A DNA stretch of 13,681 nucleotides, taken from CALSMU01 sp963926405 (lineage in GTDB: Bacteria > Bacteroidota > Bacteroidia > Flavobacteriales_D > Parvicellaceae). The DNA lies in the NCBI GenBank assembly GCA_963926405.1, contig CAWUXI010000149.1:1-13681 (forward strand), in the 5' to 3' direction. The position numbers were made by a program, and so were the translations under genes. The notes beneath the pieces are model-generated. The model was not told the DNA's origin. It worked only from the letters and a program-made list of their open reading frames with translations, and searched no databases. This document shows positions 1 to 7,650 of this stretch, piece by piece (the first letter of the stretch is position 1; each line of letters starts with the position of its first letter).

Positions 1-1215
1 GGTGGGGATTATTTTATAAACGAAGCTGATTTAAATTCAGAAACAAGTATGAAGGTGGTGGGTGATAAGATTGCGCGTGAGGATCGAGCTTACCAAAATC
101 ACAGAGTTGGACTTGTACAGTGGGCAGGAGGTTTCGGACAAGCTGAATATTCAGAGGGAAGATGGTCCGCATTTGCCAATTTATCTGTTGTGTCCAACTT
201 ATACAAAGGGATTGATTATTTCCGTAAAAAGCAATTAAGTATTGGAGATACTACGCTTGAAATAGGTTACAATGATACGGTCTTATATAATGGTCAGACG
301 TATGACATAAATTCAGATGGTTTGGAGTATAATCAGACTGATTGGGTGAAAAGATTCGGTGCTACATTTAAAGTTGGAGCCAACTTTAATGTAACGGAAT
401 CATCTAACTTATTCATTAATCTTGGTTACTTGAACAGAACACCGCAATACGCAAATGTTATCGATAACAATCGAAACCAAGTATTTGATAACCTTGTAAA
501 TGAAAAGATTATTGCAACAGAATTAGGTTACGGATACCGTAGTAAGAAGCTTAGTGTGAACATTAATGGATATTTCACTATGTGGGAAAATAGACCCTTA
601 CCATTTGGACTATCAATCCCTGATCCGCTGGATCCAACTGAATTTATTAGTGTAAATGTTCCAGGAATGGATGCGTTACACATGGGAATTGAAACAGATA
701 TTTCTTATGTGATCACTAAACGACTTACGTTAGAAGGAATGGTCAGTGTTGGTGATTGGAGATGGGCGTCGGCGGAAGATATTAAAATCTATGATGATAC
801 AATTTCTTTCGATGCAAGGGGAGTTCATGTTGGAGACGCTGCTCAATCTACATATGCATTAAGCCTGCGTTATGGATTCGGTAAAGGAGGTTATGTTAAA
901 ATGAAATACACATACTTCGATCGTTATTTTAGTGATTTTGATCCGAATTCATTGACAGGAGCAACTGCAGGAACAGATTCTTGGAAAATTCCTGGTTATG
1001 GCTTGATGAGTGTGCATGCGGGTTATCGATGGAGGTTTAAAAATAGTTCGCTTAACCTTAGAGCAAATATATTTAATGCGTTAAACACAATGTATATATC
1101 TGACGCACGAAATAATTATCATTTAGATGGGACGAAAGATTTTGATGCAAATTCAGCAGTAGTGTTTATTGGACAAGGTTTCATGTTTAATGTTTCTCTT
1201 GGTTTTCAGTTTTAA
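1..1215 (+). CDS. TonB-dependent receptor, C-terminal beta-barrel (5' partial)
   Basis: This is the C-terminal half of an outer-membrane TonB-dependent receptor, which takes up a ligand using energy passed from TonB/ExbBD. The frame is open from base 1 (first residues GGDYFINEADLN), so the ATG at 49 is an internal methionine and the true start lies outside the window. About 404 codons are present. They show alternating aromatic and polar beta-strands and receptor-type landmarks: a GVHVGDAAQSTYALSLRY strand, an IPGYGLMSVHAGYRW strand, an LRANIFNALNTMYISDA strand and a terminal FNVSLGFQF ending in Phe, as expected for a barrel recognised by BamA. The plug domain and TonB box are not visible, so the substrate cannot be named. 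The downstream nuclease gene follows after 21 bases and may be co-transcribed, hinting at a nucleic-acid-derived ligand; this is inference. The family call is firm and the ligand is unknown. Confidence 0.88.
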   Translation, partial: GGDYFINEADLNSETSMKVVGDKIAREDRAYQNHRVGLVQWAGGFGQAEYSEGRWSAFANLSVVSNLYKGIDYFRKKQLSIGDTTLEIGYNDTVLYNGQTYDINSDGLEYNQTDWVKRFGATFKVGANFNVTESSNLFINLGYLNRTPQYANVIDNNRNQVFDNLVNEKIIATELGYGYRSKKLSVNINGYFTMWENRPLPFGLSIPDPLDPTEFISVNVPGMDALHMGIETDISYVITKRLTLEGMVSVGDWRWASAEDIKIYDDTISFDARGVHVGDAAQSTYALSLRYGFGKGGYVKMKYTYFDRYFSDFDPNSLTGATAGTDSWKIPGYGLMSVHAGYRWRFKNSSLNLRANIFNALNTMYISDARNNYHLDGTKDFDANSAVVFIGQGFMFNVSLGFQF

Positions 1216-1236
1216 AGTATAAAAGAATAAATAAAT

Positions 1237-3519
1237 ATGAAAAAGTTATTATTATCATTTATTGGGTTGACATTATGTTGGAGTGCAATTGCGCAAACAG
1301 ATATTCTTGACGCAAGATCTTACGGTATCGGACAAACAGTAACTGTTACAGGAATCGCTTCAAATGGCTCTGAGTTGGGAGCAATAAGGTATATGCAGGA
1401 TCTCTCAGGTGGTATTGCGGCTTATGGAAGTTTATTGTCTGGTGTAGCCAGATATGATTCGATTACAGTTACTGGAGAGATTTCTGAATTTTCAGGATTG
1501 TTAGAAGTTGCGCCTATTACAAATGTTGTGAATCATGGACCTGCTATGATTCTTCCGATGCCTGCTCAAGTTCCTATTACATCAGTCGATGAGACTTGGG
1601 AATCAGAATTAATAGAGATTCAAAATGTAACATTTCTTGAAACTGGAAACTTTTCAGGAAATTCAACTTATACGATTACTGATGGAGCTAATAACTTGGA
1701 TGTACGTATTAATAATGGGATAGATCTTGTTGGTATGGCTATTCCAACCGGTCCGATTACGATTACGGGTATGACCGGTCAATTTAATGCGAACTACCAA
1801 ATTGTTCCACGTGATTTGAATGATATTATTGCTTACGTTGCTCCAGCAGAAGAGATTAACGTTAGGTTGGAAGGATTAACGGTACTTGATGGTTCAAATT
1901 ATTTCATTGGTAATACAACTGTAATCGATGTAACGATTGAAAACTTTGGTACAAGCGACTTGACTATTACAGGGCATTCTTTCTCTGGAGTGGATATGGG
2001 AGCTTTTTCCTCGGATATTGTTGCAGGAATAGTTGCTGGAGGTTCTTCTCAGGCGTATACAATTAATTTTTCACCGGTTGGTAACGGTTCTAAGTTTGCG
2101 TCAATTGAGATCGGGTCTAATGATTCAGATGAGAATCCTTACATCATTAACTTCGAAGGTGTAGGAGCGGATAATTTGGCTACTGAGCCAACAGCAAACC
2201 CAACCGGATTGACTTTTCCTATAGTTGAGGCATATACCCTGGGAGGTCAATATTCCGCTGGTTCGGGTGCTGATAATTACCTCGTTTTATGGAAGGTAGG
2301 AAGCGTGATTGCAGGAGTTCCTGCAGATGGAACAACTTATTTAAGAGGAGATATTGTAGGTGACGCTACAGTTGCTTATGTAGGTGCAGGAACAGCGTTC
2401 ACACCTCGCGGTATCGTTGCTAATCAGGAGTACTATTTCGCTATTTACGCCTTCAATGGTCAGGGAGGATTTGAAAATTATTTGACAGCTGGTCCGGTAA
2501 CAGGGAATGCAAGTTCACTTGGAGCTAATATTGGTACATACTATAATGGAATTGATATAAACAGTGGAACATTATCAAATGATCTTTACTCTTTGATTAA
2601 TCCGCACACATTTATTACTTACTTTATGTATAAGCAAACGCTTATGCAAGAGTTTGAAGTAAGAGATACGACAAACGGACAGTCTGTTATTACTTGTGCT
2701 TACTCCGGTGAAAGATTGGTCTTTTATGATCCTTTTGACTGGACAGCGACAGGTTATAGCCGGGAGCATACTTTTGCCCACTCTTGGATGGCAACATGGC
2801 CTGCCGATAGTCCGGAGCAGCCAGAATATACTGATCAGCACAATCTTTACCCAGTGAATCTGCAGGAAGCAAACATGCCGCGCAGTAACTTGCCTTTCGG
2901 TGAAATAACTGGAGCGGTTTTGGATACCTATTTAGAAGGAAATGTTGGTGAATCAATTCCAGGTGGACAGCTCGTTTATGAGCCTAGAGAAGCCCAAAAA
3001 GGAAATGCAGCGAGAGCAATCTTTTATATGTCCACAGCATATAACTTCCCTCTAAATGGAAATGTGAATTCCAGTAAACAGAATCAGGACCTTTTGAAGA
3101 GTTGGCACTTTGCAGATTTACCAGATAATTATGAGATTGCAAGACACGAGTATATTTTTGATCTTCAAGAGAACAGAAACCCATTCATCGATTCAGTTGA
3201 ATTCGTTTGTTACCTAGATTTTGATGACAATACGCATATAGGGAATCCAACAGATTGTTCATTGTCAATTGACGACATTATTCAAATGAATACGATTGTG
3301 TTTCCAGTACCTTCTAAGGATAAGGTATTTATTCAGGTAAACTCGCAAAATATCACAGGATATGAAGTAATGGATATGCAAGGAAGATTGGTGAAGAGTG
3401 ATTTTGACATGAATACTTCTAAACTTACATTGACAGCGAATGATCTTCAGAGTGGAGTTTATTTGATACGCGTAATTACAGCAAATGGTCAATCATTGGC
3501 AAAAATCATTATGCAATAA
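1237..3519 (+). CDS. Secreted endonuclease I family nuclease with T9SS sorting domain
   Basis: This is a modular exported nuclease of 760 residues. Residues 1-20 form a signal peptide ending in AIAQ. Residues about 21-200 look like an OB-fold/DUF5689-type beta domain (VTVTGIASNG, then RDLNDI at the end). Residues about 204-312 resemble a choice-of-anchor-D/ASPM-SPD-2-like Ig domain (INFSPVGNGSKFASIEIGSND), followed by a fibronectin-like linker. Endonuclease I occupies about 430-665: SREHTFAHSW at 508-517, DQHNLYPVN from 533, RSNLPFGE at 549-556, ARAIFYM near 592 and ENRNPFID at 645-652. By analogy with the Vvn nuclease (Glu79-His80, Asn127), E510, H511 and N551 are probable catalytic or metal-binding residues. 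Residues 689-760 are a type A T9SS C-terminal domain (GYEVMDMQGRLV, LQSGVYLIRV), so surface display or release by T9SS is expected. It probably cuts DNA and/or RNA non-specifically outside the cell. The nuclease and CTD calls are strong; the N-terminal domain names are approximate. Confidence 0.9.
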   Translation: MKKLLLSFIGLTLCWSAIAQTDILDARSYGIGQTVTVTGIASNGSELGAIRYMQDLSGGIAAYGSLLSGVARYDSITVTGEISEFSGLLEVAPITNVVNHGPAMILPMPAQVPITSVDETWESELIEIQNVTFLETGNFSGNSTYTITDGANNLDVRINNGIDLVGMAIPTGPITITGMTGQFNANYQIVPRDLNDIIAYVAPAEEINVRLEGLTVLDGSNYFIGNTTVIDVTIENFGTSDLTITGHSFSGVDMGAFSSDIVAGIVAGGSSQAYTINFSPVGNGSKFASIEIGSNDSDENPYIINFEGVGADNLATEPTANPTGLTFPIVEAYTLGGQYSAGSGADNYLVLWKVGSVIAGVPADGTTYLRGDIVGDATVAYVGAGTAFTPRGIVANQEYYFAIYAFNGQGGFENYLTAGPVTGNASSLGANIGTYYNGIDINSGTLSNDLYSLINPHTFITYFMYKQTLMQEFEVRDTTNGQSVITCAYSGERLVFYDPFDWTATGYSREHTFAHSWMATWPADSPEQPEYTDQHNLYPVNLQEANMPRSNLPFGEITGAVLDTYLEGNVGESIPGGQLVYEPREAQKGNAARAIFYMSTAYNFPLNGNVNSSKQNQDLLKSWHFADLPDNYEIARHEYIFDLQENRNPFIDSVEFVCYLDFDDNTHIGNPTDCSLSIDDIIQMNTIVFPVPSKDKVFIQVNSQNITGYEVMDMQGRLVKSDFDMNTSKLTLTANDLQSGVYLIRVITANGQSLAKIIMQ

Positions 3520-3538
3520 ATGCTCGGGCATTTTATTT
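3518..3538 (+). terminator. Probable intrinsic terminator after the endonuclease I gene
   Basis: AAATGC and GCATTT form a perfect 6-bp stem around a TCGG loop, followed by a T-rich run (TTATTT counted from the last stem T). The left arm overlaps the last two bases of the stop codon at 3517-3519. The stem is short and rich in A-T pairs, so the terminator may be weak. Its place directly behind a gene and ahead of a 214-base gap with its own promoter candidate supports the reading. Confidence 0.5.
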
Positions 3539-3649
3539 ACATATTATGCCTCTACAAGCTTTGAAACAGACAGGTCAAATGGTAGTAGTGTTTTAACAAT
3601 ACTTTCCAAATATCTGCATTTTTATTTAGTTTAAATTGTTGGTTGTTTT

Positions 3650-3679
3650 TTTGGAAGTTTAGGTTTGGCTATATATTTG
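3650..3679 (+). promoter_or_regulatory. Bacteroidota-type promoter for the EEP gene pair
   Basis: TATATTTG at 3672-3679 matches the Bacteroidota -7 element TAnnTTTG exactly. TTTG at 3650-3653 fits the -33 element, with 18 bases between its TTG and the -7 box. The start codon of the first EEP gene lies 55 bases downstream of the box. The rest of the 3520-3733 gap is AT-rich and shows no gene. Confidence 0.6.
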
Positions 3680-3733
3680 CTTACTCGGTTTAATAATTAT
3701 TTTAACATTAAAGTCAATTAAAATTCAATTCTT

Positions 3734-4804
3734 ATGTCGCTATTTAAATATGCTTTTTCAACTCTTTTATTGCTATTTTGTTTTACAACTTTAAAAGCAC
3801 AAACACTTAATCCCGACAAGAGTTACGAATTTGCGTGTGTTGGTTTTTATAACCTTGAAAATTTATTTGATACAATTGTTGATCCTGATACAAATAAAAT
3901 TCTCCAGGAGGATTTTACGCCAAAAAGTAGTAAGCAGTGGGATTCAAAAAAGTACTTTAGTAAGCTAGATAATATGGCTGAGGTAATTAGTCAAATTGGT
4001 GTTTCAAAATCTGCTCCACAAGGAGCTGCAGTGCTTGGGGTTTGTGAAATCGAGAATAAGTTAGTACTGGATGATTTAGTTGCCCGCAAAGCACTCAAAG
4101 ACAAAAAATATCAAATTGTTCATTATGAATCTCCTGATAAAAGAGGTATTGATGTTGGTTTTCTTTACCAACCAAAATACTTTACAGTGACTTCAAGTAA
4201 ATCTTTTACGTTAAAACTTCCGGATAATGGTGACTGGGCCACTCGCGATCAGTTGTTAGTGACTGGAGAATTAAATGGAGAGAAAATGCACTTTATTGTT
4301 TGTCACTGGCCTTCAAGGAGAGGGGGGCAAGAAGCGAGTTCCTATAAACGTGTTGCTGCTGGAGAGTTGGCAAAAAGCATTGTAGATTCATTGGCCAAAG
4401 CAGATCCACTAGCAAAAGTAATAATGATGGGGGATTTAAATGATGACCCTGTTGATCCCAGTGTTCGAGGAGCAATGAGCTCTGTGGGGGAGATTAAAAA
4501 AATGGAGGATGGAGATATGTTTAACCCAATGGAATCACTTTTTGAATTAGGAATAGGTACCTTAGGTTACAATGATGCTTGGAATTTATTTGATCAAATG
4601 GTGTTGACGTCTAGTTTTATTTCTTTAGATAATAGTTTTTCTACTTATTCGTATTTTACAGCTAAAGTGTTCAATAATTCATTTTTGAAAAATAGCTCAG
4701 GAAAATTTGAAGGCTTTCCATTTAGAACCTATTCTTATGGAAAATTCATCAATGGTTATAGCGATCATTTCCCGGTTTATTTATACTTGGTTAAACAAAA
4801 GTAA
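3734..4804 (+). CDS. Secreted endonuclease/exonuclease/phosphatase (EEP) family protein
   Basis: This 356-residue exported protein belongs to the EEP (DNase I/exonuclease III-like) fold, whose members hydrolyse phosphodiesters or phosphomonoesters using a divalent metal. A signal peptide covers residues 1-23 (hydrophobic LLLLFCF core, KAQ end). The fold's motifs appear in order: FYNLENLFD (N40), FTPKSSKQW at 61-69, GVCEIEN (E105), DKRGIDVGFLY (R137-D140), CHWPSRRGG (H191), GDLNDDP (D234, N236) and SDHFPVYLYL (D344-H345). All metal-binding and catalytic positions expected for the fold are present. There is no T9SS C-terminal domain, so it probably stays periplasmic or membrane-associated, unlike its downstream neighbour. 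The substrate cannot be told from sequence: DNA, RNA, phospholipid head groups and sugar phosphates are all known in this fold. It starts at ATG 3734 and is followed 27 bases later by a second EEP gene, so the two form an operon. Confidence 0.88.
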   Translation: MSLFKYAFSTLLLLFCFTTLKAQTLNPDKSYEFACVGFYNLENLFDTIVDPDTNKILQEDFTPKSSKQWDSKKYFSKLDNMAEVISQIGVSKSAPQGAAVLGVCEIENKLVLDDLVARKALKDKKYQIVHYESPDKRGIDVGFLYQPKYFTVTSSKSFTLKLPDNGDWATRDQLLVTGELNGEKMHFIVCHWPSRRGGQEASSYKRVAAGELAKSIVDSLAKADPLAKVIMMGDLNDDPVDPSVRGAMSSVGEIKKMEDGDMFNPMESLFELGIGTLGYNDAWNLFDQMVLTSSFISLDNSFSTYSYFTAKVFNNSFLKNSSGKFEGFPFRTYSYGKFINGYSDHFPVYLYLVKQK

Positions 4805-4831
4805 TAGGTAACTAAAACACCATTATTTCAT

Positions 4832-6061
4832 TTGAGGAAGATTTTAAAATTATTGATTATTGTGGTGTGCCTGTTTGGCTCAAATGCTGGAAGCGCTCAG
4901 GATACACTGAAGGTTATGTATTATAATTTGTTGAATTTCCCTTCAACATCTCCTGAAAGGGCGGATACATTAAAGAAAATTGTACAACACGTTTTACCGG
5001 ATGTGTTTTTGGTGAATGAGTTAGATAATCAATTTGGAGCAACATTAATATTAAGTAATGCCTTAAACCAAAATGGAATTAATTATTATCAACAAGCTTT
5101 GTTTGTAGACGGACCTGATACAGATAATATGTTGTTTTATAATTCTGATAAATTGGGGTTAATTTCTCAAAATGAGATAGAGACAGCTTTACGAGACATT
5201 AATGAATATGTGCTGTATTACAAAGCTCCAGATTTAGGATCTACATTGGATACGGCCTTTTTCTACATGTATTCCTGCCATTTAAAAGCAGGTAGCACTG
5301 CTCCAAATTTGAGGCTCGCAGAGGCACAGGTTTTTAAAAACTATTTGTCAGGAAAAACGGGGCTTAAAAATGTAATGTTTGGTGGTGATTTTAATTTTTA
5401 TGGAAGTTCTGTTCCTGAAGAGCCCGCGCATAATTGGGTTTTAAACGGAGGAACTTTTCCGTTGTTTGATCCTATTAATATGACTGGAGAATGGCATGCT
5501 AATTCTTTTTATGCTAACATTCATACACAAAGTACACGAACAACAAGTTTTGACGGTGGAGCTACTGGTGGATTAGACGATCGCTTTGACTTTGTTTTTG
5601 TAAGCAACGATTTACAAACGGGAGCAAATAAGGCAAAATATGTTGAAAATTCTTATACAGCCATCGGTAATGATGGGGCTCATTATAATACCTCGTTAGT
5701 AAATCCATTGTCGAATGGCGCCGTTCCTGATGATGTTGCAAATGCATTGTATCAAATGAGTGACCATTTGCCAGTTTACCTAGAAATACAAGTAGGAGGT
5801 GATGTTGGTATTGCGGATAATGATTTTGTTAATAGTTTTAACTTCAATAGCGTTTCAAGAGAACTTGAAGTTTTTCTGAAAAACAGTGAGAGTCAAGTTT
5901 CATTAACGGTTTACGATATTTCAGGCAAAAGAATTATAAATGAAACACATTCCGGAATTGAAAAAATACAAACATCGTTTCCCTACTTAAGAAGTGGTAT
6001 CTACATTGTCAATCTTCAAATAGGAGGTATGAATACTTCATTGAAAGTTGTTGTGTTGTAA
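4832..6061 (+). CDS. Secreted EEP-family hydrolase with T9SS sorting domain
   Basis: This 409-residue protein carries a second, divergent EEP domain. The start is TTG at 4832: it gives a complete signal peptide (MRKILKLLIIVVCLFG, ending SAQ at 21-23), and the frame has no ATG between the upstream stop at 4802-4804 and that peptide. The EEP motifs are MYYNLLNF (N32), DVFLVNELDN (E63), DTDNMLFY (98-103), YSCHLKAGS (H150), FGGDFNFYGS (D186, N188), DDRFDFVFVS (D253) and MSDHLPVYLEI (D311-H312), so the active site looks intact. Residues about 335-409 form a type A T9SS CTD (VSLTVYDISGKRII, LRSGIYIVNLQ). Sequence identity to the preceding EEP protein is low outside the motifs, so this is an old paralogue or a separate acquisition rather than a recent duplication. 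It converges with the minus-strand hydrolase gene, with two bases between stop codons. The precise substrate is unknown. Confidence 0.87.
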   Translation: MRKILKLLIIVVCLFGSNAGSAQDTLKVMYYNLLNFPSTSPERADTLKKIVQHVLPDVFLVNELDNQFGATLILSNALNQNGINYYQQALFVDGPDTDNMLFYNSDKLGLISQNEIETALRDINEYVLYYKAPDLGSTLDTAFFYMYSCHLKAGSTAPNLRLAEAQVFKNYLSGKTGLKNVMFGGDFNFYGSSVPEEPAHNWVLNGGTFPLFDPINMTGEWHANSFYANIHTQSTRTTSFDGGATGGLDDRFDFVFVSNDLQTGANKAKYVENSYTAIGNDGAHYNTSLVNPLSNGAVPDDVANALYQMSDHLPVYLEIQVGGDVGIADNDFVNSFNFNSVSRELEVFLKNSESQVSLTVYDISGKRIINETHSGIEKIQTSFPYLRSGIYIVNLQIGGMNTSLKVVVL

Positions 6062-6063
6062 AA

Positions 6064-6822
6064 TTACTTACTGAAATCCATCACCATATTATAAAAGCTG
6101 AATGGATTCTCAGCATGCACCCAATGTCCAGCATCATAAATGGTTTCTATTTCACTATTCGTAAATTGGTCATATATGTTTTGGAAATCGTCTTCTACAA
6201 TGTAATTTGATTTTTCCCCACGAATAAACAGAGTAGGAGTGTCCACAATCTTATCCGGAATTGCGGCAATAATATCTGGCATCTTCTCTTCTAATACAGG
6301 GATATTAATTCTCCATCCCAATTGACCTTTTTCTACCCAGTATAAATTCTTTAGTAAAAATTGTTTTACACCTACATCTTCAATGTATTGGGATAATTGT
6401 TTGTCGGCTTGGCCTCTTGATTTTATACTAGATAAATCTAAGGAGTTCAGCCCTTCTAAGATAATGTCATGATGCATGGGGTAAGCCTTTGGGCCAATGT
6501 CAACTACAATCAACTTCTCAATAAATTCTGGGTGTTGTTGCGTGAAAGTCATGACTGTTTTCCCCCCCATAGAGTGTCCAATAAGAATTATATTTTCTAA
6601 TTCTAGATATGTAATAAGTTTGTAAAGATCGTCCGAAAGTAACTGGTAATTGAATTCATTACTTTTTGGTGAATGTCCATGATTTCTTTGGTCCACAAGG
6701 TAAACTTCAAAATTTTCAGCAAACTTTTTACCAAGGGTTTGCCAGTTGTCGGAGCTACCAAATAATCCATGTAAAATAACTATCGGCTGCCCTTCTCCAT
6801 ATTTTCTGTAGTGTAATTTCAT
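6064..6822 (-). CDS. Alpha/beta fold hydrolase, YbfF/ABHD11-like esterase
   Basis: This 252-residue cytoplasmic protein has the alpha/beta hydrolase fold, with no signal peptide. HGLFGSSDNW at 18-27 is the oxyanion loop, GHSMGG at 82-87 is the nucleophile elbow with Ser84, VVDIGPKAY at 106-114 is the signature seen in YbfF and ABHD11 esterases, and GHWVHAENP at 232-240 holds the catalytic His233. The acidic residue is less certain: Asp108 in the DIGP motif or a residue near the RGEKSNYI loop (201-208). Members hydrolyse short-chain or acyl-CoA-type esters; the natural substrate is unclear. The start ATG overlaps the pdxJ stop codon by four bases (ATGA on the minus strand), so translation is probably coupled to PdxJ. 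A direct role in vitamin B6 metabolism is not shown by the sequence. The DIGP signature favours an esterase over a C-C bond hydrolase. Confidence 0.88.
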   Translation of the reverse strand: MKLHYRKYGEGQPIVILHGLFGSSDNWQTLGKKFAENFEVYLVDQRNHGHSPKSNEFNYQLLSDDLYKLITYLELENIILIGHSMGGKTVMTFTQQHPEFIEKLIVVDIGPKAYPMHHDIILEGLNSLDLSSIKSRGQADKQLSQYIEDVGVKQFLLKNLYWVEKGQLGWRINIPVLEEKMPDIIAAIPDKIVDTPTLFIRGEKSNYIVEDDFQNIYDQFTNSEIETIYDAGHWVHAENPFSFYNMVMDFSK

Positions 6823-7535
6823 TTTAACTCTCTCAAATAAAGTTGAACGGTGTTTTCCATTCCAAATTGAAGGGCATCAGAGATTAAAGCATGGCCTATC
6901 GAGACTTCCTGCAAGCCGGGTAAATTATCTTTAAAGAATTTTAAATTTTCCAAAGATAAATCATGTCCAGCATTTAGGCCTAGGCCTAATTCTACGGCTC
7001 TTTTTGTTGCTTCTATAAATGGGGCAATTGCTTTGTGTTTATCTGTTAAGTAATTAGCAGCATAGCTTTCTGTATATAATTCAATTCTGTCGGCGCCTGT
7101 TTCTAAAGCTCCTTCAATCATTTCTATATTTGGGTCCACAAAAATGGATGTTCGAATTCCTTTTTCTTTAAAACGACCAATAATTTCTTGCAAATAGATT
7201 TTATGCTGAATCGTATTCCAGCCATGATCTGATGTAAGCTGACCTCCACTATCAGGCACAAGAGTTACTTGTTCAGGAATTACCTCTAGAACAAGGTTAA
7301 TAAACTTATTTTCTGTAGGATTACCTTCGATGTTAAATTCTGTTTGGACAACCCTTTTGAGATCATATACGTCTTTGTAACGGATATGGCGTTCATCGGG
7401 TCTAGGGTGTATTGTAATTCCTTGAGCACCGAAACGCTCAATATCCTGAGCCATTTGGATTAAATCGGGAGTTTTTCCTCCTCTTGCATTCCTAATGGTT
7501 GCAATTTTATTGATGTTGACACTTAGTCGAACCAT
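6819..7535 (-). CDS. pdxJ: Pyridoxine 5'-phosphate synthase PdxJ
   Basis: PdxJ condenses 1-deoxyxylulose 5-phosphate with 3-amino-2-oxopropyl phosphate to pyridoxine 5'-phosphate, the last ring-forming step of the DXP-dependent vitamin B6 pathway, in the cytoplasm. At 238 residues it has the family's usual length. The TIM-barrel motifs are all present: LSVNINKIATIRNARGG at 4-20, GITIHPRPDERHI at 39-51 (His43, Arg45, His50), FNIEGNPT at 67-74 (Glu70), GLGLNAGHDL at 184-193 (His191) and VSIGHALISDAL at 211-222. His43, Glu70 and His191 match the catalytic residues known for the E. coli enzyme. Where the enterobacterial protein reads NIDHVAT, this one has NINKIAT, with Lys10 in place of His; this seems to be the common form in the phylum. 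It is the first gene of a two-gene minus-strand operon and reads away from the CBS gene. Confidence 0.97.
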   Translation of the reverse strand: MVRLSVNINKIATIRNARGGKTPDLIQMAQDIERFGAQGITIHPRPDERHIRYKDVYDLKRVVQTEFNIEGNPTENKFINLVLEVIPEQVTLVPDSGGQLTSDHGWNTIQHKIYLQEIIGRFKEKGIRTSIFVDPNIEMIEGALETGADRIELYTESYAANYLTDKHKAIAPFIEATKRAVELGLGLNAGHDLSLENLKFFKDNLPGLQEVSIGHALISDALQFGMENTVQLYLRELK

Positions 7536-7600
7536 TTGTTGATAGTTAAATTGGTTTAATTATTGATGCGCTTGCAAGAAAAGAAAAATGATCTTAAAAG

Positions 7601-7629
7601 TTAAATCGTAAACCAAATACTTACATTTG
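7601..7629 (+). promoter_or_regulatory. Promoter of the CBS/Omp85/nadK transcription unit
   Basis: TACATTTG at 7622-7629 is an exact -7 element, TAnnTTTG, followed by the C often seen in this phylum. At the right distance upstream (18-base spacer) stands TTA at 7601-7603, one base off the TTG consensus. The CBS gene starts 21 bases after the -7 box, leaving a very short leader. Confidence 0.5.
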
Positions 7630-7639
7630 CACCTGCAAA
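7626..7639. repeat. Perfect inverted repeat between divergent genes
   Basis: TTTGCA, a CC spacer and TGCAAA form a perfect 6-bp inverted repeat. It overlaps the end of the plus-strand -7 box and the start of the minus-strand -7-like box. It may be an operator for a dimeric regulator, or simply the result of two facing TTTGC ends of promoter elements. Confidence 0.5.
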
Positions 7640-7643
7640 ATTA
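7636..7643 (-). promoter_or_regulatory. Possible -7 box for pdxJ
   Basis: Read on the minus strand this is TAATTTTG, which matches TAnnTTTG exactly and sits 100 bases before the pdxJ start. The only nearby TTG for a -33 element (7658-7660 on the complement) is just 14 bases away, shorter than usual, so the assignment is weak. The box overlaps the inverted repeat at 7626-7639. Confidence 0.3.
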
Positions 7644-7650
7644 AAAATAA

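Noticed and set aside
49..51. ATG at 49 as start of the TonB receptor gene
   Set aside because: The frame stays open to base 1 with receptor-like sequence and no signal peptide follows the ATG, so the gene begins outside the window.
2575..3492. Several open frames on the minus strand inside the endonuclease I gene
   Set aside because: They lie opposite a gene with clear domains, show no recognisable motif or signal peptide, and have low-complexity composition typical of antisense frames.
3587..3603. Small hairpin AGTGTT-TTAAC-AATACT in the gap before the first EEP gene
   Set aside because: It has only six pairs including one G-T, no T-run follows, and it could easily arise by chance in AT-rich DNA.
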